Shown piece by piece: positions 6,595 through 12,679 of a stretch of 12,679 bases of DNA. The first letter of the stretch is position 1. Every line of letters starts with the position of its first letter. Source of the DNA: Alphaproteobacteria bacterium (GTDB taxonomy: Bacteria; Pseudomonadota; Alphaproteobacteria; Rhodobacterales; Rhodobacteraceae); NCBI GenBank assembly GCA_030425945.1, contig JAUHZL010000040.1, positions 1-12,679 on the forward strand. The letters are read 5' to 3'. Under the pieces are notes generated by a model. It saw nothing but the letters and a program-made list of their open reading frames with translations, made no database searches and had not been told where the DNA came from. The position numbers and the translations under genes were made by a program.

Positions 6595-7470
6595 ATGCTG
6601 CTGACCGTCGGATTGCCGCTCGCCCTGGCGATCATCATGTTCACGCTGGGCCTCGGCCTCGCCCCAGCCGATTTCGGGCGCGTCGCCGCCCGCCCGCGTG
6701 CCTTCCTGACCGGCGCGGTCGCCCAACTGCTGGTGCTGCCGCTGACGGCCTTTGCCCTGCTCAGCCTGTTCCCCCTGCCGCCCGGCCTCGCCTTCGGGGT
6801 GATGCTGCTGGCGTTCTGTCCCGGCGGCGTGACCACAAACATGCTGACCCGCTGGGCGGGCGGCGACCTCGCGCTGTCGATCTCGCTGACCGGGGTCATC
6901 AGCCTCGTGTCCGTCGTTACCCTGCCGATCTTCGTCGCGCTCGCGGCGAGGCATTTCCTCGGCACGGCCCCCGGGGCGGTGAACGTCACGTCGCTCGGCC
7001 TCGCCATGGTCGCGATCACGCTGGTCCCGGTCCTGCTGGGCATGGCCCTGCGCGCGGTAGCCCCCGACCTGACGGCCCGGCTGGAGGTCCCGGCCCGGGT
7101 GCTGGGCGCGGTTCTCTTTACCGTCATCCTGCTGGGTGCACTGGCGTCGAACTGGTCGCTCTTCGCCGGCAACATCGCCGCGCTCGGTCCGGTCCTCGTG
7201 GTGCTGAACCTTGTCCTGCTCGCGGCGGGCTACGGGCTGGCCCGGCTCGTCGGGCTCGGCCCCGACTCGGCCCGCGCCATCTCGATCGAGGGCGGGGTGC
7301 AGAACGGCACGCTCGGCATCACTGTCGCGGGTCTGCTCGTCGCCCTGCCGGGGGCCGAGGGCGCAGCGCTGCCCTCGGCGGTCTACGGGGTCACGATGTA
7401 CCTCGTGACCCTGCCGGTCGTCTTCGGCCTGTTCCGGCGCGGAGCTCAGCCGCAGCTGTTGCGGGAATAG
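6595..7470 (+). CDS. Bile acid:sodium symporter (BASS) family transporter
   Basis: The 291-residue, very hydrophobic protein has about nine to ten membrane segments, as expected for the BASS/SBF family (ASBT fold). The conserved crossover motifs are present: CPGGVTTNMLTRWAGGDLAL from residue 75, corresponding to the CPGG..SN motif, and EGGVQNGTLGI at 232-242, corresponding to the E.G.QN sodium-site motif. Bacterial members use sodium to move organic anions such as bile acids, pantoate or keto acids; the substrate here is not predictable. The ATG follows GGGGAG by seven bases, but that site lies in a hairpin. The gene follows pyrF by 49 bases. Its last 25 bases overlap the 3' end of the convergent SH3 reading frame on the other strand. 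Confidence 0.92.
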   Translation: MLLTVGLPLALAIIMFTLGLGLAPADFGRVAARPRAFLTGAVAQLLVLPLTAFALLSLFPLPPGLAFGVMLLAFCPGGVTTNMLTRWAGGDLALSISLTGVISLVSVVTLPIFVALAARHFLGTAPGAVNVTSLGLAMVAITLVPVLLGMALRAVAPDLTARLEVPARVLGAVLFTVILLGALASNWSLFAGNIAALGPVLVVLNLVLLAAGYGLARLVGLGPDSARAISIEGGVQNGTLGITVAGLLVALPGAEGAALPSAVYGVTMYLVTLPVVFGLFRRGAQPQLLRE

Positions 7471-7841
7471 ACGAACTCCGCGTCTTCCTTCAGCATCCAG
7501 CCGGTCCGGTCGTTGATCCGCACCTCGCACCAGAGCTGATCCCGGTTGAAGCCGGTCATGCAGTCGCGCACCTCGACGCACATCCCGGCGTCGATCGTAC
7601 CGACGAGCGAGCTGTCTGCCGACCGCATGAACCGCAGGTTCATCCGCGTGAGCGTTTCGAGGGAGCCCCGGAAATTCTGCATCGGCGGATTCCCGATGTC
7701 ATAGGGATCGGCACAGGTCGCCGTGCCGTAGTAGCGGCGGCAGGCCCGCGCCTCGGTCGAGCCGCCGCCCAGCGTGCCCCCGAAGACGGGCGGCTGCGGG
7801 GTCGGCGCGGCGTTCATCGTCATCTGCCCCATGAACACCAT
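7446..7841 (-). pseudogene. SH3b-like 3' portion of a secreted protein gene, separated by an in-frame TAG
   Basis: This 131-codon frame starts with the ATG directly after the TAG of the upstream portion, in the same frame. It has no Shine-Dalgarno sequence, so independent translation is doubtful. Its first residues, MVFMGQMTM, look like the last beta strand of the upstream Inh-like domain rather than a natural N-terminus. A Pro/Gly linker follows (about 12-27), then a Cys-containing region (Cys34, Cys43). A bacterial SH3-like domain spans about 68-125, with NLRFMRSADSSLVGTIDAGMCV and TGWMLKED as typical strands and Cys88, Cys94, Cys105 and Cys130 probably disulfide-bonded in the periplasm. 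SH3b domains usually bind peptidoglycan or protein partners. Together with 7842-8189 it would make one 247-residue secreted protein. Its 3' end overlaps the end of the convergent BASS gene by 25 bases. Confidence 0.7.
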
Positions 7842-8189
7842 CTACACCGGTGTTCCGTCATCGACGATGCCCGTGTAGTTGCCGGTCGCCTCGCGATCGA
7901 GCCGTCCGACCACCGTCGGTCCGAAAGCGGTGGTGTAGAGCAGGATCGACTGGCCGCCGTTGTTGGCCGACCAGCCGCTGATGTTATCGAGCCCGCCGAG
8001 GCAGCCCATGTCATGCTGCACGACCGCGAATACGCCCGCCGCCACGGGCGAGCGGTCGAACGAAATGCGACACACGTCGCCATAGGCCTGCAGGCCCCAG
8101 ACATCGACGGTTTGAGCCCGCGCGGGGCCGGACTGGCTGAAAAGAAGAATGGCGCCGACAAGAACCGCCGAAAGACCCTTCAGGATCAT
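7842..8189 (-). CDS. Secreted Inh/AprI-like beta-barrel domain protein, cut short by an in-frame amber codon
   Basis: The 115-residue product begins with a signal peptide (hydrophobic 4-19, ARA cleavage after residue 25). The mature part runs from VDVWGLQAYGDVC with Cys40 and Cys63 as a likely disulfide, then SGWSANNGGQSILLY and GNYTGIVDDGTPV. This pattern resembles the Inh/AprI/Omp19 protease-inhibitor domain, an eight-stranded barrel acting in the periplasm; this is a recall-based match of moderate strength. The frame ends at TAG (7844-7842) inside what should be the last strand, and continues without a break as MVFMGQMTM into a linker and an SH3b-like domain. I chose ATG 8189 because GGAG lies eight bases upstream; the GTG at 8198 has none. 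The native gene was probably 7446-8189. A CAG or TGG codon changed to TAG is the simplest origin. Confidence 0.7.
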   Translation of the reverse strand: MILKGLSAVLVGAILLFSQSGPARAQTVDVWGLQAYGDVCRISFDRSPVAAGVFAVVQHDMGCLGGLDNISGWSANNGGQSILLYTTAFGPTVVGRLDREATGNYTGIVDDGTPV

Positions 8190-8206
8190 TGATGACACTC
8201 CAATCA

Positions 8207-8230
8207 GTTACGAATATCCAAATTCGTAAC
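8207..8230. promoter_or_regulatory. Perfect 9-bp-arm palindrome, probable operator of the Inh-SH3 gene
   Basis: GTTACGAAT (8207-8215) and ATTCGTAAC (8222-8230) are exact inverted copies separated by ATCCAA. The centre-to-centre spacing is 15 bases, about one and a half helical turns. The site is AT-rich within a GC-rich genome and lies just upstream of the Inh-SH3 ribosome binding site. It overlaps the likely -10, so it looks like a repressor site. The cognate regulator is unknown. Confidence 0.6.
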
Positions 8231-8250
8231 CTGACTCTCTGATGCATCAA
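8223..8250 (-). promoter_or_regulatory. Possible sigma-70-type promoter of the Inh-SH3 gene
   Basis: On the minus strand TTGATG (8250-8245) is followed after 16 bases by TACGAA (8228-8223). Both hexamers are reasonable matches to TTGACA and TATAAT. The -10 lies within one arm of the palindrome 8207-8230. Confidence 0.4.
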
Positions 8251-8296
8251 TCCTTTTTGTGGGGCGCCCCGGGGCAAGCCGGGATCAGGTGACGAC

Positions 8297-8569
8297 TCAG
8301 TCCTGGTTGATGTCGTGATCGATCTGGCGCACCTGCTCGGCCCGCACCCCCAGCAGGTGCCGCAGGACCAGCCACGCGACCAGCGAGACCGCGCCGAAGA
8401 CCACCAGCAGCACCGGCAGCGACGCCCCGAGCACCCCGAGGAACAGCCCCGCCCCGACCGCACCGGCGCCGAGGGCGAACCCCAGGAGCACGTTGATCGG
8501 CAGAAGGATCTCGAGAATCGCCAGCACCAGCGCGGCGGCGAGCCACGCCCAGTATTCCTGCCACCACAT
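8297..8569 (-). CDS. Small NfeD-like membrane protein
   Basis: The 90-residue protein has a W-rich start (MWWQEYWAWLAAALVLAILE) and about three membrane segments at roughly 7-25, 28-47 and 50-70, ending in a short charged cytoplasmic tail. This is the pattern of the short NfeD-type partners (YbbK/QmcA-linked) that lack or shorten the C-terminal OB domain; here the tail (RAEQVRQIDHDINQD) is too short for an OB fold. NfeD proteins occur next to SPFH/stomatin genes and are thought to act with them in membrane microdomains and protein quality control. The ATG shares one base with the stop of the slipin gene upstream (TGATG), so the pair is translationally coupled. The family call rests mainly on context and topology. 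Confidence 0.8.
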   Translation of the reverse strand: MWWQEYWAWLAAALVLAILEILLPINVLLGFALGAGAVGAGLFLGVLGASLPVLLVVFGAVSLVAWLVLRHLLGVRAEQVRQIDHDINQD

Positions 8570-9456
8570 CAGCCGCGCCCCTTCAGCATCCCGAACGCCT
8601 TGCCGAAAGCCTCGACCGCGTCGGCGGGCAGCAGGATCGTCTGGGTGCCGCTGCCCGCGCCGATCTTGCCGATCCCCTCGACCTGTTTCAGCGCGACCTG
8701 GTACTGAGCGGCCTCGATCCCGTTCTCGGCAATCGCCTCGGCCACGACCTTGGTCGCATAGGCCTCGGCATCGGCCTGGATGCGCCGCGCCTCGGCGGCC
8801 TGCTTGGCGGCATAAAGCTCGGCATCGGCCGCCAGTTCGACCGCACGCCGCTGCCCTTCGGCGCGGGTCACGGCGGCGCGGCGCTCGCGCTCGGCGTTCA
8901 ACTGTTGCAGCATCGCGTCGCGGGTCGCCTGGTCGAGATTCACGTCGAGGATCTCGGCCCGCGTGACCTCGATCCCCCAGTCATCGACCGCGTCCTCGAC
9001 CAGGTGCTTGATCTGCTTGATCAGTTCGTTCCGGTTCGACTGCACCTGGTCCAGTTCCATCTTGCCGATCTCGGCCCGCACGATCCCCGCGACCGTCGTC
9101 GCGATGGCGGCATCGACATCGCGGATGCGGTAGACCGTCTTTTCCGGCTGCAGGATGCGGTAGAAGACCGACGTATCGACCTGCACCAGCACGTTGTCGC
9201 TGGTGATCGCGTCCTGCTTCGCGGTCGGAAGCTGCCGCTCGAGGATCGAGACCTCGTGCGCAACCCGGTCGAGGAACGGCACGATGAAGTTGATTCCCGG
9301 CCCCAGGACGCTGCGCAGCCGCCCGAAGCGCTCGACGACGTGCTGCTCGGACTGGGGCACGATCCGCACCGCGAGATAGACGCACAGGATGAGGAACCCT
9401 GCCAGCAGGAGCAGCACGAGGTTGTCCCCGATGAAGAAACTGAATTCCGCCGGCAT
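8569..9456 (-). CDS. SPFH domain slipin/QmcA-type membrane protein
   Basis: The 295-residue protein is a stomatin-like (slipin/QmcA) SPFH protein. A single N-terminal membrane segment lies at about 11-32. The SPFH/band-7 domain follows at about 33-190, with VPQSEQHVVERFGR at 34-47, LGPGINFIVPFLDRV (51-65) and QVDTSVFYRI (92-101). A long Ala/Glu/Arg-rich coiled coil runs from about 185 to 245 (AERERRAAVTRAEGQRRAVE). It should form large oligomeric rings at the inner membrane and, with the NfeD-like protein encoded next, support membrane organisation and protease control. The open frame begins 12 codons upstream, but GGAGGG at 9468-9463, six bases before the ATG at 9456, decides this start. It diverges from dinB. 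No promoter is obvious in the 120-base spacer. Confidence 0.95.
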   Translation of the reverse strand: MPAEFSFFIGDNLVLLLLAGFLILCVYLAVRIVPQSEQHVVERFGRLRSVLGPGINFIVPFLDRVAHEVSILERQLPTAKQDAITSDNVLVQVDTSVFYRILQPEKTVYRIRDVDAAIATTVAGIVRAEIGKMELDQVQSNRNELIKQIKHLVEDAVDDWGIEVTRAEILDVNLDQATRDAMLQQLNAERERRAAVTRAEGQRRAVELAADAELYAAKQAAEARRIQADAEAYATKVVAEAIAENGIEAAQYQVALKQVEGIGKIGAGSGTQTILLPADAVEAFGKAFGMLKGRG

Positions 9457-9578
9457 CTCTGGCCCTCCAACACGGACATCTCCCGCCTGCACTCTGCCCC
9501 GTTCCGCATGACCCGGGGAAGCGGAAATGCACCGGGCACCCGCGTGACAGCCCCCGGGTGCGGGCGTATCCTGAGCCC

Positions 9579-10832
9579 ATGCCCGCCCTGTGCCGCGACT
9601 GCTTCCACGTGTTCGACGCCGGCACCCGCTGCCCGGTTTGCCGCCGCCCGCGCGTCCTGTCGCATCCCGAACTGTTCGACCTGACGATCGCCCACATGGA
9701 CTGCGATGCCTTCTACGCGTCGGTCGAGAAGCGCGACGACCCGAGCCTCGCCGACAAGCCCGTGATCATCGGCGGCGGACGGCGCGGGGTGGTCTCGACC
9801 GCCTGCTACGTCGCGCGCATCCGGGGCGTGAAATCGGCGATGCCGATGTTCCAGGCGCTGAAGCTCTGCCCCGACGCGGTGGTCCTGAAACCCCGGTTCG
9901 AGGCCTATGTCGCCGCCTCGAAGGCGATCCGCGCGATGATGGACGAGTTGACCCCGTCGGTGCAGCCGCTGTCGCTGGACGAGGCGTTCCTCGACCTCGG
10001 AGGCACCGCCCGGCTGCACGGCGCGCCCCCGGCCGTGCTGTTGGCGAAGCTGGTCCGGCGGATGCAGGACGAGCTTGGCCTGACCGGCTCCATCGGCCTG
10101 TCGCACAACAAGTTCCTCGCAAAGATCGCTTCCGACCTCGACAAGCCGCGCGGCTTTGCCGTGATCGGGCGGGCCGAGACGATGGCGTTTCTCGCCCCGA
10201 AACCCGTCCGCCTGATCTGGGGCGTCGGTCCGGCGCTGACCGAGTCGCTCGAACGGGCCGGTATCCGCACCTTCACCGATCTGCGCCGCTGGGAGCGGGA
10301 CGACCTGGTGGCCCGGTTCGGCGGCATGGGCGATCGGCTCTGGCACCTCGCGCGCGGCGAGGACCATCGCCGTGTCGATGCCCGCGAGCCGGTGAAATCG
10401 ATCTCGAACGAAACGACCTTCGGCGAGGACACGGCCGACCCGAGCCTGCTCGACGGCCACCTGTGGCGCATGGCCGAGAAGACCGCCAGCCGCGCCAAGG
10501 CCCAGAACAAGGCGGGCCGCGTCGTGACTCTGAAGCTCAAGCGTCACGACCACCGGATCCTCAGCCGCCGGGTCACGCTGCCCCAGCCGACCCAGCTCGC
10601 CGATACGCTCTACCGCACCGCGCGCGGGCTGCTCGACCACGTCACCGACCCGGGCCCGTTCCGTCTGCTGGGCGTCGGCCTGTCGGACATCACCGAGGCG
10701 ACCGGCGCCGACCGCATGGACGACCTGCTCGACCCCGAAGCCGCCCGCCGCAGCGCGGCCGAACGCGCCGCCGACGCGATCCGTGCCCGGTTCGGCCCCG
10801 ATGCCATCGTCAAGGGCCGCGCCCTGCGCTGA
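9579..10832 (+). CDS. dinB: DNA polymerase IV (Y-family, translesion)
   Basis: The 417-residue protein is a Y-family polymerase for error-prone bypass of damaged bases. The catalytic DxD is at Asp41-Cys-Asp43 in AHMDCDAFYASVEK, Tyr46 is the predicted steric gate, and SLDEAFLDL provides Asp134 and Glu135. The fingers motif VVSTACYVAR is at 71-80, the thumb HhH region GVGPALTESLERAGI follows, and the little finger begins around KSISNETTFGED. An N-terminal extension of about 38 residues carries two CxxC pairs (Cys5/Cys8 and Cys18/Cys21), a probable zinc ribbon absent from E. coli Pol IV. A GTG start at 9558 would add seven residues; I prefer the ATG because the zinc motif begins there, though neither start has a good Shine-Dalgarno site. 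No clear C-terminal clamp-binding QL..LF is seen. No GTTC-N7-GTTC SOS box was found upstream. Confidence 0.95.
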   Translation: MPALCRDCFHVFDAGTRCPVCRRPRVLSHPELFDLTIAHMDCDAFYASVEKRDDPSLADKPVIIGGGRRGVVSTACYVARIRGVKSAMPMFQALKLCPDAVVLKPRFEAYVAASKAIRAMMDELTPSVQPLSLDEAFLDLGGTARLHGAPPAVLLAKLVRRMQDELGLTGSIGLSHNKFLAKIASDLDKPRGFAVIGRAETMAFLAPKPVRLIWGVGPALTESLERAGIRTFTDLRRWERDDLVARFGGMGDRLWHLARGEDHRRVDAREPVKSISNETTFGEDTADPSLLDGHLWRMAEKTASRAKAQNKAGRVVTLKLKRHDHRILSRRVTLPQPTQLADTLYRTARGLLDHVTDPGPFRLLGVGLSDITEATGADRMDDLLDPEAARRSAAERAADAIRARFGPDAIVKGRALR

Positions 10833-10892
10833 CCCGGCGCGAACGCCAGAAACGGAACCGGGTCGTTCACCTTCCGGTCACAATCACCAGTC

Positions 10893-10920
10893 GAGGCGCC
10901 CAAAACGCGCCTCAATGTTT
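10893..10920 (+). terminator. Possible terminator hairpin downstream of dinB
   Basis: GAGGCGC (10893-10899) and GCGCCTC (10907-10913) form a perfect 7-bp stem with a CCAAAAC loop, followed by AATGTTT, a short T-tract. It is 60 bases after the dinB stop. A second, longer-looped repeat, GACCCGG (10831-10837) with CCGGGTC (10858-10864), overlaps the dinB stop. Confidence 0.45.
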
Positions 10921-10955
10921 CGCAATAGTTAACGAATTGTGTGTCCCGATTTTCA

Positions 10956-10972
10956 GTTAAGCGCACCTTAAC
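10956..10972. promoter_or_regulatory. Palindrome immediately before the IclR-type gene, possible autoregulatory site
   Basis: GTTAAG (10956-10961) and CTTAAC (10967-10972) are perfect inverted copies with a CGCAC spacer. They directly abut the Shine-Dalgarno GGAGG at 10973-10977. IclR proteins commonly bind short palindromes near their own promoters, so this is a plausible self-repression site. No convincing -35/-10 pair was found in the AT-richer stretch 10914-10955. Confidence 0.4.
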
Positions 10973-10982
10973 GGAGGCTCAG

Positions 10983-11762
10983 ATGAACCTGTCATCCGCC
11001 CTGCTCAAGCCGATCGATACTCCAGAAACAGAGGTCGACATGGCTCTGTCCATTCTCGATCGGGTAGCGGGTAGCGCGGGCTCCGTGACAATCGCACAGA
11101 TCTGTGACGATCTCGGACTCCCCCGCGAACGTGGCAGCCGAATTATCTACATGCTGGCCCGCAGAAAGATGCTGATCTGTCTCGATGACCGGGTAGCTCT
11201 GGGAAGGCGTCCTGCGCGCTGGGGGATTGCCGCGCTCCAGGTAGAACACCTGACCGCGGTTGCCGAACCCGTGATGCACGATCTCAATCGAGAAACCGGC
11301 TTTAACGCCGCGCTCTTTGTGTTCGAACCTCCGCACGTCGTCTGCATCAAGCACGTCGGACTTATCGAGTACGAGAACGGCCCGCGCCTCGGAACGCCGT
11401 TCAACGCCTATCGTGTCGCCTCAGGACGAGCGATTCTGGCGTGTTTGCCGGAACGGTTCCTCACGGACTACATTTCGGCCTATCACCTCGACATGTCAGC
11501 TGCGAAGGTCGAGGCGGACATCGTCCTGCCAGTCGCCCGCGCACGCGAGGTCGGGTATGCGATCAGCGAATCGCACCTACAATGTGATGTTGTCTCCGCA
11601 GCTTGCCCTGTTTTGTCAGGTCAGGCAGAGCCGATTGCAGCAATCAGCCTTTGGCGGGCCAGCTACAGCTGCACCCATGACATGATCAGGGAAGCGCTGC
11701 CCACGCTGCGCGAAGCGGCTGCCGAACTGTCCCGGCTGCTGGGCGCCCGCAAGTACCTGTAA
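10983..11762 (+). CDS. IclR-family transcriptional regulator
   Basis: The 259-residue protein has the two-part IclR layout. A winged helix-turn-helix lies at about 16-80 (VDMALSILDRVAGSAGSVTIAQICDDLGL start region, recognition helix near ERGSRIIYMLARR). The effector domain runs from about 90 to 255, with TGFNAALFVFEPPHVVCI, the conserved G..YRVASGRAILA region (about 137-153) and the closing ISLWRASY. Such regulators usually control catabolic operons next to them, but the neighbours here (dinB and a convergent amidohydrolase) do not name a target. The open frame starts 14 codons earlier; GGAGG five bases before this ATG fixes the start. Codons carry more A or T at third positions than adjacent genes (for example GAT, ACT, CCA, ACA early on), hinting at a different origin or low expression. 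The gene ends nine bases from the convergent hutG-like gene. Confidence 0.88.
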   Translation: MNLSSALLKPIDTPETEVDMALSILDRVAGSAGSVTIAQICDDLGLPRERGSRIIYMLARRKMLICLDDRVALGRRPARWGIAALQVEHLTAVAEPVMHDLNRETGFNAALFVFEPPHVVCIKHVGLIEYENGPRLGTPFNAYRVASGRAILACLPERFLTDYISAYHLDMSAAKVEADIVLPVARAREVGYAISESHLQCDVVSAACPVLSGQAEPIAAISLWRASYSCTHDMIREALPTLREAAAELSRLLGARKYL

Positions 11763-11771
11763 CCTTCGCGG

Positions 11772-12635
11772 CTATTCCGCCGCCAGCGCCACCGGTGTGC
11801 GGCGGCCGTATTGCGCGATTTCGGCGAGGATCCCGGCGAACATCGCCTTGAAGGCGGCATAGCCCGCGTGCGGCCGGATCCGGGCCTCGTCCATGTAGAG
11901 CGCGCGGTCGATCTCGATCTGAACGACGCTGGTGCCCTGCGCGGGCCGTCCGTAGCGCTGCGCGACGAAGGCGCCCGCGAAGGGCGCGTTGCGCGCCACC
12001 GTCAGCCCGGCAGCGGCAAAGGCCGCCTCGACATGGGCGACCACGTCCGGGTCGGCCGCCGCACCGAACCGGTCGCCCAGAACAACGTCCGGGCGCTTGC
12101 CGCCGGCGGCGCGCAGGTTGTCCAGCGCCTCGTGCGGCATCGAGTGGCAATCGATCAGCACCGCTTGCCCGAACTCCAGGCGCACGGCGCCCAGAAGCTC
12201 GGTCAGCGCGGCATGATAGGGATGATACCAGCGGTCGAGGCGGGCGCGGGCTTCGTCCAGCGTGATCTTGCCCCGGTAGATCGCCCGCCCGTTCGCCACG
12301 ACCCGGGGAATCACCCCCAGCCCCGAGGACAGGCGCGGGGTCATCGGCACCCGCCCCAGCCCGGAGATCACCGCCGGGTCCAGTTCGTCGGGCGCGCGAT
12401 TCAGATCGACATAGGCGCGCGGCACATGGGCGAGAATCGAATGCGCCCCGAGCGCGGGGGCGCAGACGATCAGATCGTCCATGAACGCGTCCTCCGAGGA
12501 CCGCACCGCATGGGCATCCAGAACCGTGCGGGCAAGGAATTCCTCGGGATAATGGCGGCCCGAATGCGGCGAGGCGAACACCACCGGAGTGGCGGGCGCG
12601 GGGCTCAGACGCAGGGAGAAGGGCTCGACCGACAT
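11772..12635 (-). CDS. N-formylglutamate amidohydrolase (FGase family)
   Basis: The 287-residue enzyme belongs to the zinc-dependent N-formylglutamate amidohydrolase family, which releases formate from N-formyl-L-glutamate at the end of the five-step histidine degradation pathway. Key family segments are present: VFASPHSGRHYP (19-30, His24), RSSEDAF (45-51, Glu48/Asp49), AYVDLNRAPDE (74-84), LIDCHSMPH (160-168, His164) and VQIEIDRALYMDE (238-250, Glu241). No hut genes lie nearby, so a general N-formyl or N-acyl amino acid hydrolase is also possible and I give no gene symbol. The ATG has no Shine-Dalgarno site. Instead a promoter-like -10 lies six bases upstream, suggesting a leaderless mRNA. 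It is convergent with the IclR-type gene; no terminator fits in the nine-base gap. Confidence 0.92.
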   Translation of the reverse strand: MSVEPFSLRLSPAPATPVVFASPHSGRHYPEEFLARTVLDAHAVRSSEDAFMDDLIVCAPALGAHSILAHVPRAYVDLNRAPDELDPAVISGLGRVPMTPRLSSGLGVIPRVVANGRAIYRGKITLDEARARLDRWYHPYHAALTELLGAVRLEFGQAVLIDCHSMPHEALDNLRAAGGKRPDVVLGDRFGAAADPDVVAHVEAAFAAAGLTVARNAPFAGAFVAQRYGRPAQGTSVVQIEIDRALYMDEARIRPHAGYAAFKAMFAGILAEIAQYGRRTPVALAAE

Positions 12636-12641
12636 GACGCA

Positions 12642-12669
12642 GATATAGCCCTCTTTTTCCCTCTGCCAA
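12642..12669 (-). promoter_or_regulatory. Promoter giving a probably leaderless transcript
   Basis: On the minus strand TTGGCA (12669-12664) and TATATC (12647-12642) are separated by 16 bases. Both are good sigma-70 hexamers. Counting six bases on from the -10 places +1 at 12635, the A of the amidohydrolase ATG. The lack of any Shine-Dalgarno sequence before this ATG agrees. Confidence 0.6.
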
Positions 12670-12679
12670 AAGGCTTGAA

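Noticed and set aside
5172..7175. Long minus-strand frame across the clpB start, pyrF and BASS genes
   Set aside because: It is a shadow of three well-supported genes in other frames, with biased composition and no ribosome binding site.
8256..8280. GC palindrome (GGGGCGCCCC region) after the NfeD-like gene as a terminator
   Set aside because: Read on the minus strand it has a bulged short stem and is followed by an A-run rather than a T-run, so it does not fit an intrinsic terminator for the slipin-NfeD operon.
9457..9578. LexA (SOS) box upstream of dinB
   Set aside because: I looked for GTTC-N7-GTTC and GAAC-N7-GAAC in the spacer; a single GTTC occurs but without a partner at the right distance.
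9021..10640. Minus-strand frame opposite dinB and the slipin gene
   Set aside because: It is a GC-driven shadow frame: no domain, and it overlaps two confidently identified genes.

Overview
The window is high-GC DNA from an alphaproteobacterium, most likely a Rhodobacterales (Roseobacter/Rhodobacter-like) species. I infer this from the GC-rich third positions, from a DinB polymerase with an N-terminal zinc-ribbon extension, from an IS630-type transposase tail at the left edge, and from gene types that are ordinary in that group. The assignment comes from reading the sequence only; no search was run. I see no tRNA, rRNA or CRISPR array, and no gene-free stretch over 300 bases.

Layout, left to right. 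(1) 1-109: C-terminal end of an IS630-family transposase. (2) A strong GC hairpin, then a secreted fasciclin-domain protein with its own downstream terminator. (3) 830-2993: a tight three-gene plus-strand operon of an SDR oxidoreductase, a class I SAM methyltransferase and a ProC-like reductase. The last gene has a one-base frameshift near its 3' end. (4) Minus strand: the disaggregase ClpB, ended by a GC hairpin with a UUCG loop and preceded by an excellent sigma-32-type heat-shock promoter. (5) Diverging from clpB: pyrF (OMP decarboxylase) followed by a BASS-family transporter whose ribosome binding site lies inside a perfect inverted repeat. (6) Minus strand: a small secreted protein gene with an Inh/AprI-like domain and an SH3b-like domain, interrupted by one in-frame TAG. 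A perfect 9-bp-arm palindrome overlaps its likely promoter. (7) Minus strand: a slipin/QmcA-type SPFH protein overlapped by its small NfeD-like partner. (8) Plus strand: dinB (Pol IV), a weak hairpin, and an IclR-type regulator with a palindrome just before its start. (9) Minus strand, convergent with the regulator: an N-formylglutamate amidohydrolase gene whose predicted promoter puts the transcript start on the ATG, suggesting a leaderless mRNA.

The genes are mostly chromosomal housekeeping and stress functions: protein disaggregation, pyrimidine synthesis, membrane quality control and translesion synthesis, with small metabolic operons between them. I found no convincing new multi-gene system. 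The most useful observations are two damaged genes (frameshifted proC-like, amber-split Inh-SH3), several well-formed regulatory palindromes, the heat-shock promoter of clpB, and the predicted leaderless transcript. The two lesions could be true mutations or assembly errors, and reads would settle this.
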